Shown here piece by piece: positions 23,092-34,776 of a stretch of 64,000 bases of DNA. This DNA comes from Areca catechu. Lineage: Eukaryota > Streptophyta > Magnoliopsida > Arecales > Arecaceae. Position 1 is the first letter of the stretch. Each line of letters starts with the position of its first letter. The DNA is taken from contig CM038053.1 in the NCBI GenBank assembly GCA_021397845.1, positions 90,271,157 through 90,335,156 on the forward strand, read 5' to 3'. Both the position numbers and the translations under genes were made by a program. A model generated the notes under the pieces. That model saw only the letters and a list, made by a program, of their open reading frames with translations, did not search any database and had not been told where the DNA came from.

Positions 23092-24974
23092 ATGGCTCCC
23101 AAGCGTGCAACCGGAAAATGCTCCATTAGGGCTGCTCCAACTGTTGAAAGAGAAAGGTCTAAAAGGCATCAAGAAGAGCCAAGTGGCATCGTTCACAATG
23201 AGGAAATTGTAGAAGAAGCCGCAAGAGATGCTCCAACCATTCCAAGTCAAGCCCCTTCGATGTCTACATGACCGGTAACCTCCAGCCGTCGAATTAACTT
23301 TGAGTTTATTAAGGAGATTGGGTAAAAAATAGGATATTTAATTGAAGATCAATGATGGAGAAAGTTTTGCTCTTTAAATGAAAAGACTTATCTCACTCTT
23401 GTTAGAACTTTTTATGAAAATCTGAGATTGGGAACACATCATGTTGAATCCACTATTAAAGGAAAAAGGATTATTGTCAATGAAGAATTTCTACATGGTT
23501 TACTGGACATACCTTTAGATAGAGTGAAATCCTAGTGATTGACAATAGGGAAAAGACTTTAAGAACAATCTTAAATAGAGAAGATGTTGGTGGAGTTGGA
23601 ACAGTGTTTGCTAATACCCTGTCTCTAGAAATGAGGTTGCTACATAATTTTATCTGCAGAATATTCTTGCAAAGAACAGGAAGATTTGACTGGGTGAGTG
23701 AAAGAGATTTATGCCTTATGGAACACATTATAGAGAAAACTCCTGTAAATCTATCCTACATTATAATTATGCAAATGAAGAAGATAGTTAGAAAGGCCAA
23801 GTCATGTCTACCCTATGGAATGATGCTTACCCAACTGTTTAAGTCTCTAAGAGTGAGTTTGGAGGGTGAAGATGGATTAGAATTGCACCATACAGATGTC
23901 TACACTTCCAAATCACTAGAGAGGATGGGGTACTTCCAAGTTGAAGGTGTATGGAGGAAGAAAGGTACAAATGTCAGGGCTATAGGTAGCTCAAGTAGTG
24001 AAGAGGAAGAAGAAGGAGATGAAGAACCTGCTGGCACATCTTCTATGCCTGCACCTGAGCCTGAGTCTCTTATTTCTGAGCCCGCTGCTACCTTTGAGGA
24101 GGCTAGAGCACCTTCTCCTATTTTTGATATGCCTGTAGCTGAGTTTGATTTGTCTACACCCGAGTTTAATTTGCTTGCAGTTGATATTCCTCTACCGGAC
24201 TACCCTCCTGTAGCATCACAACCTCCAATCATTCAAAATCAGATTGAAGAACAGATGAAAAGTTTGACTGATACACTAACAGGTACAATTACTTCTCTAT
24301 TTGGTGATCTGAAAAAGTTAGTGGATAGCAGACTGGATAGGCTAGAAGAGCATGTTTCAAATCTACAAGAAAAGGTTGAAGCAATGGAAGCTTCAAGATC
24401 GGCACCTCAAATAGAACTTCAACCAATCCTAGATTGTATCTCTTCTAGTTCTGAAGCTATTTTGAAATCTATGGATGCAACTTTGAAGGAATACGGAACT
24501 AAACTGAATGAAGCTGAATGTACATTAGGAATAATTGCAGAAACTTGACAGATGGCTGATGACTACACTAGAGGCATTGGGATCATCAGGTTAGAGCTTG
24601 GAAGACTTAGAGGATCAGCCGAAGCATTTGCCAATGTCCAAGCTTCTGAGCTTATATCAATGCAAAAAGAAATCGGTGAGATGAAGGAGGCAGTGAACAA
24701 AGTACCAGCAAGCCTCAAGGATATGGAGCAACAGCTTGGAGCAATTTGGATGGAGATGGTTTCCAACTGTGGCACTGTTAGATCCTTGGAGGTCACCGCT
24801 AGGACCAGACCCTTGTATAATCCTCCTCCTATTTCCACTTGGGCTCCTGCTACTTCTCACCACCCTAGGGTAGCTCCACCTCATGCATCCTCTAGTAAAC
24901 CACCTAGACCTGCTTCTTGGTATGGTGCTAGTACACCTACCAATGTACCTAAAGAGGAATCTGAAAGTGAATAG
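23092..24974 (+). pseudogene. Sire-A aORF (extra ORF after pol)
   Basis: Start MAPKRATGK, close to MAPKRAVRK in Sire-C. The first part runs to a TGA at about 23269, with further stops and a frameshift before 23535. From 23535 a 337-residue open stretch has RTGRFDWVSERDLCLME and CLPYGMMLTQLF, conserved with Sire-B and Sire-C, then an acidic serine/glutamate and proline-rich linker and a coiled-coil-like part (LDRLEEHVSNLQEKVEAME). One in-frame TGA (24546-24548) separates it from a last helical and proline-rich part ending ESESE. The C-terminus lacks the RFRDLRFKPLKTK tail of Sire-B and Sire-C. Function unknown; no signal peptide or membrane helix seen. Confidence 0.65.
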
Positions 24975-25768
24975 GACTTTAGTATGGTCTTTAGTATTTT
25001 CTATACTTTTTGGAAATTGTTTGAAGTGTTTGTAATGATTGATGTACTGAATCCTTTGATAGAAATGCAGTGAATACTTTTTGGTCACGGTGTAACGTGT
25101 GTACTTATGTTATCCTATTTACACTGTCTATTTTTTTAAATAGAATTCTCTCTCTAAGTTTGAGAAAGTGAAATTATCTCAAACAAATCTTGATACTTTT
25201 TTAATCTATTTAAAAATCTGATCTTAATTGTTTAATCTTTTTGATTTGATGATAAAAAGGGGGAGAACTATTATATAATAGAGTGCATGAAAGAAGAAAC
25301 TCAATGAATTGGAATAGAACTGCTAAAGTCAATTAGACAAGGGGAGCTTAATGATGAGCTTAATGATCTTTGCATACTTTTTCTACTGAATTGTTCAAAT
25401 GAATGTTAAAGGGGGAGAAATTTAAAGAAATTTCATATTGTTTAAAAATTTTATAAAAAGGGGGAGATATACATGTTTAATTTACATGTTTAATTTGCTT
25501 CAATGATTACTATGATGCTCTCTACTTATTACATCTAACTGTCAATAATGCTGCTTGATATATATATGCAATTATTTTCTGACACTTACAGTTTATAAAG
25601 TTGGTTTTGTGTATGACTATATAGCATATATTGATACACATTTGAGAATACAGTTGATGTTATGATTTGTTAAACAAATGTAAATGCTTACTATGATATA
25701 CATCTACTTGTAAATAGAATAGATTCTTTTCATGCCTAGAGTTTTGTCATCATCAAAAAGGGGAAGAT
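24975..25768 (+). other. Sire-A 3' UTR with four polypurine-tract copies
   Basis: About 790 nt, AT-rich, no gene. Polypurine tracts at 25254-25266, 25408-25420, 25455-25468 and 25755-25768; the last abuts the LTR and is preceded by TTTTGTCATCATC. Number and spread match Sire-C. Confidence 0.75.
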
Positions 25769-27237
25769 TGTTGACCCCTAAAGTGATTTTGATGATAACA
25801 AAACATTGGAGCATACATTTAGTTATCTAACAACTCTTCAAATGATTGACAAGTTTTTGTAGGACAACTACATTGACATATTTTCTAAACCCTACAATCT
25901 TTATTGCTTTGTATTGAGTTATAAAGTGTTTTGAATCTTGTAAAGAAGAACCCAATAAAAAATTTTTCAATTAAATCAAAGATAAAGGGTTACTTTTAGT
26001 AGTTTTCAAGCTTCAATTTTTCTTGATTTTATTGTAAGAAGACCTTGAAGAAGTATTCAAAGGTTGGCACAAGAGTTCTGGAGAATTGAATTTGATCTAG
26101 CTGAAGAACCATTCTCGAGCCGACTGGATGGAGGAACCAGCCGACTCTAACACTGGCAAAGGAAAGAAGTTCTCTGGCACACAGATCCAACCGACTGGCA
26201 CCAAGGCCTAGCCGACTCGTCCAGAACATGGTTGAGAACGTTCTGAGAATCTCAGGGATCCGAGCCGACTGGATTTCAGCCTAGCCGACTCATCCAAAGT
26301 GAACCATTTTCTTAACTGTGGAACCTAGCCGACTGGTGTTCAACCCAGCCGACCCGAACTTGATCCGAGCCAACTCGAAGATTGTCCGAGCTGACTAGAA
26401 TGACGGGGTCACCTCCAACAGCTAGTTCCAATTTTCTGATTTTGAATTCCAATAGTGCTCCAATGGTAACCTGTCACCTTCCAACTGTCTACAACGTTCA
26501 AAATCAAGGGAAGGTAGTTGAAGTCTCTATAAATGAGGTACGAGAACATCCTTAAAGAAACATAAGTTAATGGATAGTTATTGAATATTTATTGAGGTAA
26601 GAAGAGAGAGCACTTGAGCTTTGAAGTCAGCCTTCAAGCCTTCCCCAACTCTTACCAGAAGCTTGAAGCACCTTTTGAGGAAAGCAAGGAAGCCATTGAA
26701 GTGCATTGAAGAGCATTCAATTGAGCTTCACTCGAGCTGCATTGGCAACCACCAGAAAACTGAGTTTATCATTATAGTTGCTTTTTTATTCTACTCTTAG
26801 AATATTTCTGTTATTGGTGAGCCCAGTTGTAAAAACCAAATAGGTTTCTTTGGTGAGCCTTTTCAAAACCAAAGTGTAGAGGTTCTAGGTGATCCCATGA
26901 AAACCTAGTTTGGGTTTCTTTGGTAAGTCCGGTTTAAAAACCAAAGTATAGGAGTTGGGATTGTGAGCCTGTAAAACAATCCAACTATATTCCAGTTTGG
27001 GGGATATAGTGAAAATCCCAAGTGGTGAACTTGGGTAGTGGACGTAGGATCTGGGTTGCTCCGAACCACTATAAACTTGCCTTGTTTGTGTTGTGCTTGA
27101 TTTACTTTTCTGCTTCTTCATTTATTCTCTGATTAACACAGCACTCAACTACTAAAACAAATAACTTTTGCACATACGTGCAAAAATCTTGTAATTCCCA
27201 ATTCACCCCCCTCTTGGATAAAGCCACCTGGGCAATA
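25769..27237 (+). repeat. Sire-A 3' LTR
   Basis: 1,469 bp, TGTTGACCCC to CCTGGGCAATA, followed by TSD TCAAA. Collinear with the 5' LTR, with scattered substitutions and a small insertion (one extra GACTGGTGTTCAACCCAGCC unit near 26330). Confidence 0.9.
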
Positions 27238-27242
27238 TCAAA

Positions 27243-27357
27243 TATAAAGTCTTCCATCACTCCAAGGTAGTTAGAGATGTTTTTGACCGTTGGGATGTGA
27301 CTTGTGACTGTTGGAGCACTTTTTGGCATTCAAATATAAATTTTGGAACTAGCCGTT
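27243..27357 (-). repeat. Sire-B 3' LTR, piece 2
   Basis: Short LTR piece between the Sire-A right TSD and the T left TSD (CCGTT, 27353-27357). It reads as the reverse complement of the promoter-proximal part of a SIRE-type LTR, comparable to 26430-26530 of Sire-A. Confidence 0.8.
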
Positions 27358-27911
27358 TGTCGCGCCCCAAACCCAAGACCAGGGCCAGTAGTGCAACAGA
27401 CGGCCGTACGTTCTGGAAATTCAATATTTTCCAAGAACATACCAGGCCTGTACCAACCATATCTTACAAAATAAATGAGTACCAGGCATTATATTAATAA
27501 AGCAAAAGTAGACAAGTAGATTCAATTGTCATACATTTAACATGATCTAAATTCATGAAATAAATAAAAAAAAAATAATGATAGTGTCCACTAGATCTTA
27601 TGCCTCACTGATTGAATCCCTGGCCCATATGTTCCTCTGATCCTGAAAAAAATGCAAGGGAAAAGGATGAGTTTCCCTTAAACTCAATAAGTCATCACAA
27701 GTCACAAATATATATATTTTACCATGAATCTAGAGTAATACCATGCATAGGAGCAACCAAAATATATATATAAGCCGTTCCTACTATTAACCTTTTATTT
27801 TATTTTTCTGACAGAATACAAATCTTTAGGATGGCCATCCGAACACACTCACTTAGTCCTTCATACTATGGCCACGATCGGCCCATGGCTCGCCCCAAAA
27901 GAGCCTAGACC

Positions 27912-28106
27912 CTGTGTCAAATGCCGCACACCGGTCATGTGCCAGCGATAGCCCCGCTGGAGGCCCAAAAGGAATCTAGCTCTGAGTATCACACGAGGGA
28001 CATGCTTCCCAGCATGGGCTAGAATAAAACAACAACTCCTGTGTCACATACCGCACGTCGGTCATGTACCAGCGATAGCCCCGCTAGAGGCCCAAAAGGA
28101 GTCTAG
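27912..28106 (-). repeat. 68-bp duplicated module inside the T LTR
   Basis: Two copies, 27912-27979 and 28039-28106, starting CTGTGTCA and containing GCCAGCGATAGCCCCGCTGG, itself able to fold (CCAGCG/CGCTGG stem). The same pair is in the right LTR from about 35329 and about 35456. Confidence 0.75.
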
Positions 28107-28505
28107 ATCCTCGTGTGATCATAGTCGGACTAGAGAGCAAATACAACCAACTCACCCCATGACTCGTTACATTTTAGCCTAAGGTTAAATTTCATAACGC
28201 ATCAAGATATATGTATGTAGCATGAACATAAACAATAAAATTTATTAACAAGTCAAGTAAAGGGTTCACAGCATGCATGGCAAAATTTATTGGTGAGTGA
28301 CAACTTACAGTTTCACCAACTCGGCACTAATCCTGATTTCCCAAGGAGGATGACGATCCTGCATCACAATTTATTTTGATTATTATTTAATATCATTAAT
28401 TAAAAAAAATAAATAAATCCCTTGGGGCAACCCCAAACAATGCCTTCCATCTTGCTGGTACAAGGTTGGCCCATTCAAGATAAAAGGCCTAGCCCAACAG
28501 GGTAT

Positions 28506-28655
28506 GGCCCAACCAAGACCGGCCCAACGAGCCCCGGCCCAGCCAAGCCCGGCCCAGCCAAGCCCGGTCTAGCCCGGCCCGGCCCAGCCAAGCCCGGCCC
28601 AGCCCGGCCCGGCCCAGCTAAACCCGGCCCACAACAGGCTTGGCCCAGCCAAGCC
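28506..28655 (-). repeat. GGCCCAGCC short array in the T LTR
   Basis: About a dozen units of GGCCCAGCCAAGCCC and GGCCCGGCCCAG in about 150 bp; the right LTR has the same array at about 35938-36075. One unit is written on the plus strand as TGGCCCA/GGCCCA, the core of plant site II (TCP-bound) promoter motifs. Confidence 0.7.
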
Positions 28656-29413
28656 TGATCAAACCGAGCTCCCCCCCCCGCCCCCCTTCGGCCAGGAATT
28701 CGCCCGACCTCACGAGAGAAGCAGGGAGGATCGACGGCGATCCTCCCGTCCGACCGCCACGATGATCACGCCGGAGAAGGAAGAGAGTCCGGCGACCCTT
28801 ACGGTGGCCGTCCGACCGACAGCCGGCGAGCACCGAGCCGGAGACTGTTGCTTGCACAGTCCCTCTCGGCCGACCAAACTATCTCTCCCTCCTCCATTCT
28901 CCCCCCCCCCTCTCCGAGCAAGCGATGGGACGGCGGCAATCCCCACGATCGGCCGCCCAAAGACGGTTGCCGGAGAGGAGGAGTCCGGCAGTGGCTTCCT
29001 CACTGCCGGCCACCGCCCAAGGCTTCAACGGAGAGGAAAATCAACCGGATTCTCCCCTCCGTCGAGCCGCACAAGCACTCAACGCCCATACCAGGGAGAG
29101 AGAGGACTTACCGGCGAGGGGCGTCTCCGATCTCACGACCTCCGGCGAAGGGGCGTTCCGGCGAGGGCAGGGCACTCGAGGAACCGTCGACGCTCCACCA
29201 CAGGAAGATGCTCCCGGATCAACAGAGGTAATCCCCAGAGCCTTTAAACCCGAGGAGAAACCTTATCTCCCCCCCCTCTCCGGCGGCAGCGTCGGATTTG
29301 TCCGGATTTCTTGCCGGAAAATCCGACCTTCCGAACCATAGGGATTTTGAACTGAAGTCGGCAAGGTCTGCCGACTTCAGCCCAAATCCAGCCCAAAAGG
29401 ACCGGTCCTCACA

Positions 29414-29425
29414 TTCTCCCCTCCT
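29414..29425 (-). promoter_or_regulatory. T polypurine tract
   Basis: AGGAGGGGAGAA on the minus strand, directly next to the 3' LTR border at 29413. Confidence 0.8.
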
Positions 29426-29474
29426 AAAAAAAAAATTTTGCCCTCGAAATTTACATACCTGGGTTCTGGAAAAG

Positions 29475-32400
29475 TTAAGGATATTTAACTTTCATGATTT
29501 CTTCTAACTCCCAAGTGGCTTCCCGTTCTGAATGATTACTCTACTGGACTTTAACATAAGGAATGACGCGTCGCCTCAAGACTTGCTCCTTTCTATCCAC
29601 CACCTTCACTGGTTGCTCCTCATAAGACAAATTTTCCTTGAATTGAAGTGGTCCCAATTCGATTACATGATTTCGATCAGGTACATACTTCCTCAGCATA
29701 GAAACATGAAAAACATTATGCACACCAGCAAGAGATGGTGGTAAAGCAAGCCGATAAGCCACAGCTCCAATTTTCTCCAAGATTTCAAAAGGACCCACAT
29801 ACCGAGGGCTTAACTTCCCTCGCACCCCAAATCTCATAACTCCTTTAGTAGGGGACACTTTAAGTAACACATGGTCCCCCACCATAAATTTCAGTTCTCT
29901 TCTCCGATTATCTGCATAACTCTTTTGTCGACTCTGAGCTGTAAACAGTCGCTTCCTAATAAGTTGGATTTTATCTGTGGTTTGCAGTATAATATCTAAT
30001 CCCAAAAGTTTCCTCTCGCCAACATCATCCCAACATACCGGGGTCCTACATCTCCTCCCATAGAGAGCTTCAAAAGGTGCCATTTTAATGGTTGCTTGAT
30101 AACTGTTGTTATATGCAAATTCTATCAATGACAGATGATCATCCCAAGACCCTTTTAAATCAAGAACACATGCTCTCAACATATCTTCTAATGTCTGAAT
30201 CGTCCTCTCTGACTGCCCATCAGTTTGAGGATGAAAGGCTGTACTAAACTCCAGCTTGGTTTTCATAGCTTGATGCAAACTCCTCCAAAATTGAGAAACA
30301 AATCTAGTGTCCCTATCAGATACAATTGATACAGGAATACCATGCAATCTAACAATCTCATCGATATATAATTTTGCTAGCCTTTCCATGGAGAAATTGA
30401 CCTTGATAGGTAGAAAATGAGCTGACTTTGTCAATCGATCTACTACAACCCAAATAGCATCAAATCCTCTGAGAGTCCTTGGCAATCCTGAAACAAAGTC
30501 CATTGTGACATTCTCCCATTTCCATACAGGGATAGCTAGGGGTTGTAGAGGTCCTGCTAGTCTCTGATGCTCAGTCTTTATTTGCTGAGAAGTTAAGCAT
30601 TGAGCCACAAACATGGCTATTTCCCTTTTCATACCTTTCCACCAGAAGTTCTCCTTAAGATCTCTATACATTTTTGTGCTTCCAGGATGAATAGTGTAAA
30701 TAGCATTATGGGCATCGACCAATATTTCCTTCTTTAGACTTTCATCCCCTGGAACACACAACCTGTTTCCAAATCTTAAGGATCCATCCTCATGAATTCA
30801 GAATTCCGAGATTATCCCAGATTGTATTTTCTCTCTAATCTTTTGAAATTCTGAATCATTCATCTGTGATGCCTTAATTCTATCAATCAGGGTAGATTGT
30901 ATCTTAAGAGTAGCAAGTGAGAATGTAGAGTTATGCATCTGGATCTCCAAACTCAGCTTTCCAAGATCTTGAAGAATTTCTCCTTGAGAAGTGATTAAGG
31001 TTGCCAAGCTACCTCCGGCCTTTCTGCTCAATGCATCAGCCACTACATTTGCTTTTCCCGGATGATAACTTATTTTCAAATCATAGTCTTTGATCAGCTC
31101 CAACCATCTCCTTTGCCTCAAGTTTAACTCTTTCTGAGTAAATAAATACTTAAGACTTTTATGATCAGTAAAAATTTCACAAGATACACCATACAGGTAA
31201 TGCCTCCAAATTTTCAGGGCAAAGACTACAGCAGCTAGCTCCAAATCATGAGTAGGGTAGTTTAATTCATGTGTTTTAACCTGCCTAGATGCGTAGGCCA
31301 CCACCTTCTCCCTTTGCATAAGAACACATCCTAACCCTTTTCTGGAGGCATCACTGTAAATAGAAAAACCCTCACTTCCAGTTGGTAAGGTAAGAATAGG
31401 AGCTGATACCAAGCGCTTCTTTAACTCTTGGAAGCTTTTCTCACAATCATCAGACCAAACGAATTTAATCCCTTTATGGGTTAGCTGGGTCAGTGGCAAG
31501 GCTATACGGGAAAATCCCTCCACAAACCTTCGGTAATAACCAGCTAGACCCAGAAAACTATGGACTTCAGTCACATTAGTTGGTCTATTCCATTCAACAA
31601 TCGCTTCAATCTTTGCTGGATCAACAGATATCCCTTCCTTAGAGACTGTGTGGCCAAGAAAAGAAATATTATCAAGCCAGAATTGACATTTCTTCAGCTT
31701 TGCATACAATCTCTGCTCCCTTAGTATTTATAAGAGTTTCCTTAAATGTTTTTCATGTTCCTCTGGATTCTTGGAATAAACTAGAATGTCATCAATAAAA
31801 ACTACTACACACTGATCCAAATATGATTTGAATATCCTGTTCATCATGTCCATGAAAGCTGTCGGAGCATTCATCAGTCCGAAAGGCATCACCAGAAATT
31901 CATAATGCCCATATCTAGTCCGAAAGGCTGTTTTGGATATGTCTTCATTCTTAATTTTTAACTGATAATATCCGGACCGCAAGTCGATTTTTGAGAACAC
32001 CTGAGCGCCTTGCAATTGGTCAAAAAGATCATCAATTCTGGGAAGGGGATACTTATTTCGAATTGTCAACTTGTTCAATTCTCGATAATCAATACACAAC
32101 CTCAGACTCCCATCCTTCTTCCTGACAAACAGTACTGGAGCACCCCATGGTGAAACACTCGGCCTGATGAATCCCTTATCGAGCAGATCCTGAAGTTGTT
32201 CCTTGAGTTCTTTCAATTCAGCTGGTGCCATTCTATAGGGAGCTTTAGACACAGGTTCTGCATTAGGTAAGAGATCAATAGAAAATTCCATTTCTCTGTC
32301 AGGAGGTAATCCCGGTAATTCATCTGGAAATACATCCGGAAATTCTCTCACAATAGGAATATTTTCCAACCCTTCTCCTTCTTGCTGGAGATCCATAATA

Positions 32401-32842
32401 TTGGCCAAATATCCTGCACAACCTTGCCTCAGCATCCGTTTAGCTTGCATTGCTGTAATCATTTTCGTAGGGGTCTTCCCTTCACCGCCAAAGAAACCAA
32501 AAGGTTCCTGACCAGCAGGGTAGAAAACTACTCTCTTCTCGAAACAATCTACTGTGGCATGATAAGAAGCTAGCCAATCCATTCCCAAAATAATATCAAA
32601 CTCTTCCATTTCCAATACCATTAGATCGGATGAAAACTCATGGTTTCCAATGCTTAGAGTGCAGGATGGACAAATCATGTTAACTATGATAATGCCCCCA
32701 TTTGGAATGGATACTCCGATCTCGAAATTTAGAGGTACTGGTTCCATACCAGCCTTCTTAGCAAATCCGGTTGAGATAAAAGAGTGTGTTGCTCCGGAAT
32801 CAAATAAAACACGGGCATATGAAGAGACTACTTTGATGGTAC
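29475..32842 (-). pseudogene. T pol (PR-RT-RNase H-IN-chromodomain), nearly intact
   Basis: Protease FDSGATHSF near 32786-32818 and ILGMDWL; RT with RKKDGSLRLCIDYRELNK, FSKIDLRSGYYQ and FIDDILVYS (31728-32300); RNase H with YSDASRKGLGCVL and FTDHKSLKYLF; integrase zinc part ending CLTSQQ (second Cys of the CxxC pair is Ser), core MDFVSGLPRT, SDRDTRFVSQF and QTDGQSERTIQT; a GPF module and a chromodomain-like tail ending KVKYP at 29475. The frame is single apart from three stops: TAA near 31724, TGA near 30799 and TAG near 29541. Upstream it joins gag across the 78-nt intron candidate. Confidence 0.92.
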
Positions 32843-32920
32843 CTACTAAATAATTCTTACTTAATAATTATTTGTACTCAATTATATCAAATAAAAAAAA
32901 AAAAAAACTTGCGAAATTAC
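32843..32920 (-). other. Candidate spliceosomal intron at the gag-pol border of T
   Basis: On the minus strand the sequence reads CAG|GTAATT at the donor and TTTAGTAG|GTACC at the acceptor, with a T-rich, AT-rich body. Removing these 78 nt joins VVTG to TIKVV, the continuous motif expected before the protease. The 78 nt keep the frame but contain an in-frame TAA (about 32868), so an unspliced RNA gives Gag only. The acceptor is a NAGNAG pair; use of the first AG (3 nt earlier) adds one residue. Confidence 0.6.
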
Positions 32921-34165
32921 CTGTCACCACAGCATTCGATGCCTGAGCATCTTGCTGAGTTAGCGCATACACACGAGCCTGGGTCTTCTGCTTCTGGCAC
33001 TCACCAGATCCATAAGCCATAGGTTGTCCTTGGATAAAAGCTGGTACATTTGAAGGAGGAGGTGCTGGCGGTCGCGGTGCATTCTGAAAGGTATACTGAT
33101 TTCCAAGATTCTGAGAACGTGGGCAATTCATAGCTTTGTGGCCTTGCTGACCACAATTAAAACAAGCCCCAGAAAACCAACGACAATCCTGCTCTAGATG
33201 AAAACCTTGACATCTCCTGCAACGAGGACCATTACCCTGCTGAGGACCTGGATCTTGCCTTTGATTTCCCCTCTGTCTAGGTTGTTTGCCAGAGTGTTGG
33301 TTCCCTCGCTGCCCATCAGGTCTGGATCTCTTCCTCAGCTGCCGTTCCCTCTCCTGCTGCATATTATCAACCTCTTGCTCCACAATTTTTGCTTTACTAA
33401 CAACGTCCCGGTATGAGGCCAGCTGCATGGGTCTTACTCCAGCACGAATCCTGGGTTTAAGTCCTTTCTCAAATCTCCGTGCCTTGATATAGTCCGTGGC
33501 CACCAACTCCGGAGCAAAGCGGGACAATTCAATAAACTTGACTTCATACTGTGCCACGGTCAAGCCTCGTATTAATCTGGTAAATTTGCTCTCCTTCTCA
33601 AATCTGAGACTTTCAGGAAAATACATATCCAAAACTCTTGGCGAAAAATATCCCAAGTTATCAGCTCTTCATTGCCATATTGTCTTCTGACAGCATCCCA
33701 CCATTCCAAAGCTTCGCCTTGTAGTTGATAAGCTGCAAAGCAAACTTTTTCCCGATCCGTGCAGTCCATGCTGACAAAGACCTTCTCCATTTCTTTTAGC
33801 CACTTCAAGGATTCAGTAGGTTCAGTAGAACCCTCAAATGTAGGAGGTGCCAACTTCTTAAATTCAGTGATCCCCCGATCCATTTTAGATGACTGACCAC
33901 CCCTATTCCCCTGCTGCCTCAATTCCTGCACAAGTCCAGTTAGAGCCTGGATAAGACCTACCACCTGACCATCAGAATTGGCTGTCCTCATATCTTGCTG
34001 CAGAGGAGGAGGACTAACTGCTCGACTCTCGCCCTGATCAGGTGATAGGCTACGAGCCATGTAAGCGCCGGCCGCCCGAGATGGACCCGCTGCCTGTGAA
34101 GTATCATGAGCTCGAGATGCATGATCATTTTGATTTGATGTCCTCATGGATCGGGTCCGAGCCAT
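32921..34165 (-). pseudogene. T gag
   Basis: Start MARTRSMRTSNQND at 34165, about 130 nt after the primer site. Capsid part has TFEGSTEPTESLKWLKEMEK and GEALEWWDAVRRQYG, the gypsy Gag (retrotrans_gag) pattern, then RLIRGLTVAQYEVKFIELSRFAP. A 1-nt frameshift lies in a T run near 33630. A basic region precedes the CCHC knuckle CFNCGQQGHKAMNC (about 33120-33165), preceded by another Cys/His pair CRRC. Otherwise open up to the intron candidate. Confidence 0.9.
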
Positions 34166-34293
34166 TAAACCTATAGCACAAATGTTAGTTAGTTAAATAA
34201 TATGACCTTACTTGTACTTTATTAATTTTAAACTTGCCCTAACTGTCTCTACCCCGCTCTCACTATCTAAAACATTTTAGTTTCTGAGACATG

Positions 34294-34309
34294 CCTGGCT
34301 CTGATACCA
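34294..34309 (-). promoter_or_regulatory. T primer-binding site (tRNA-iMet)
   Basis: TGGTATCAGAGCCAGG on the minus strand, perfect iMet-type site, 7 nt from the border of the partial LTR copy. Confidence 0.9.
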
Positions 34310-34316
34310 CTAAATC

Positions 34317-34776
34317 TGTCGCGCCCCAAACCCAAGACCAGGGCCAGTAGTGCAACAGACGGCCGTACGTTCTAGGAATTCAATATTTTCCAAGAACATA
34401 CCAGGCCTGTACCAACCATATCTTACAAAATAAATGAGTACCAGGCATTATATTAATAAAGCAAAAGTAGACAAGTAGATTCAATTGTCATACATTTAAC
34501 ATGATCTAAATTCATGAAATAAATAAAAAAATAAATAATGATAGTGTCCACTAGATCCTATGCCTCACTGATTGAATCCCTGGCCCATATGTTCCTCTAA
34601 TCCTGAAAAAAATGCAAGGGAAAAGGATGAGTTTCCCTTAAACTCAGTAAGTCATCACAAGTCACAAATATATATATTTACCATGAATCTAGAGTAATAC
34701 CATGCATAGGAGCAACCAAAATATATATATAAGCCGTTCCTACTATTAACCTTTTATTTTATTTTTCTACTAAATC
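34317..34776 (-). repeat. Partial tandem LTR copy beside the T 5' LTR
   Basis: A 460-bp unit made of the first about 450 bp of the LTR (as read on plus) plus ACTAAATC is repeated in tandem: TGTCGCGCC occurs at 34317 and again at 34777. The copy ends at ATTTTTCT, after which ACTAAATC and the full LTR follow. The unit is nearly identical to both LTRs. Confidence 0.85.

Larger units (their letters stand above)
16284..27237 (+). mobile_element. Sire-A: complete SIRE-type Copia element
   Basis: 10,954 bp with both LTRs (1,451 and 1,469 bp), perfect TSD TCAAA (16279-16283 and 27238-27242), primer site, gag, pol in order PR-IN-RT-RNase H, an extra ORF after pol and several polypurine tracts. This layout matches the SIRE/Maximus lineage. 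It is inserted in the 3' LTR of Sire-B in opposite orientation. The two LTRs differ at a few percent of sites by eye, and all three ORFs are broken. Confidence 0.93.
27358..29413 (-). repeat. T 3' LTR
   Basis: 2,056 bp. The left half is AT-rich; the right part (about 28430-29350) is strongly GC- and CpG-rich and holds a short GGCCCAGCC array. Open frames in the GC-rich part, on both strands, are repeated in the other LTR and are not taken as genes. In element orientation the GC-rich part is the first half of the LTR (U3 side). Confidence 0.88.

Noticed and set aside
28762..29341. Open frames of 127-196 codons in the GC-rich part of the T LTRs (also 36057-36835)
   Set aside because: Present on both strands and in several frames at once, typical of GC-rich DNA with few stops. 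No start context or domain. A captured host fragment remains possible and is noted as a finding.
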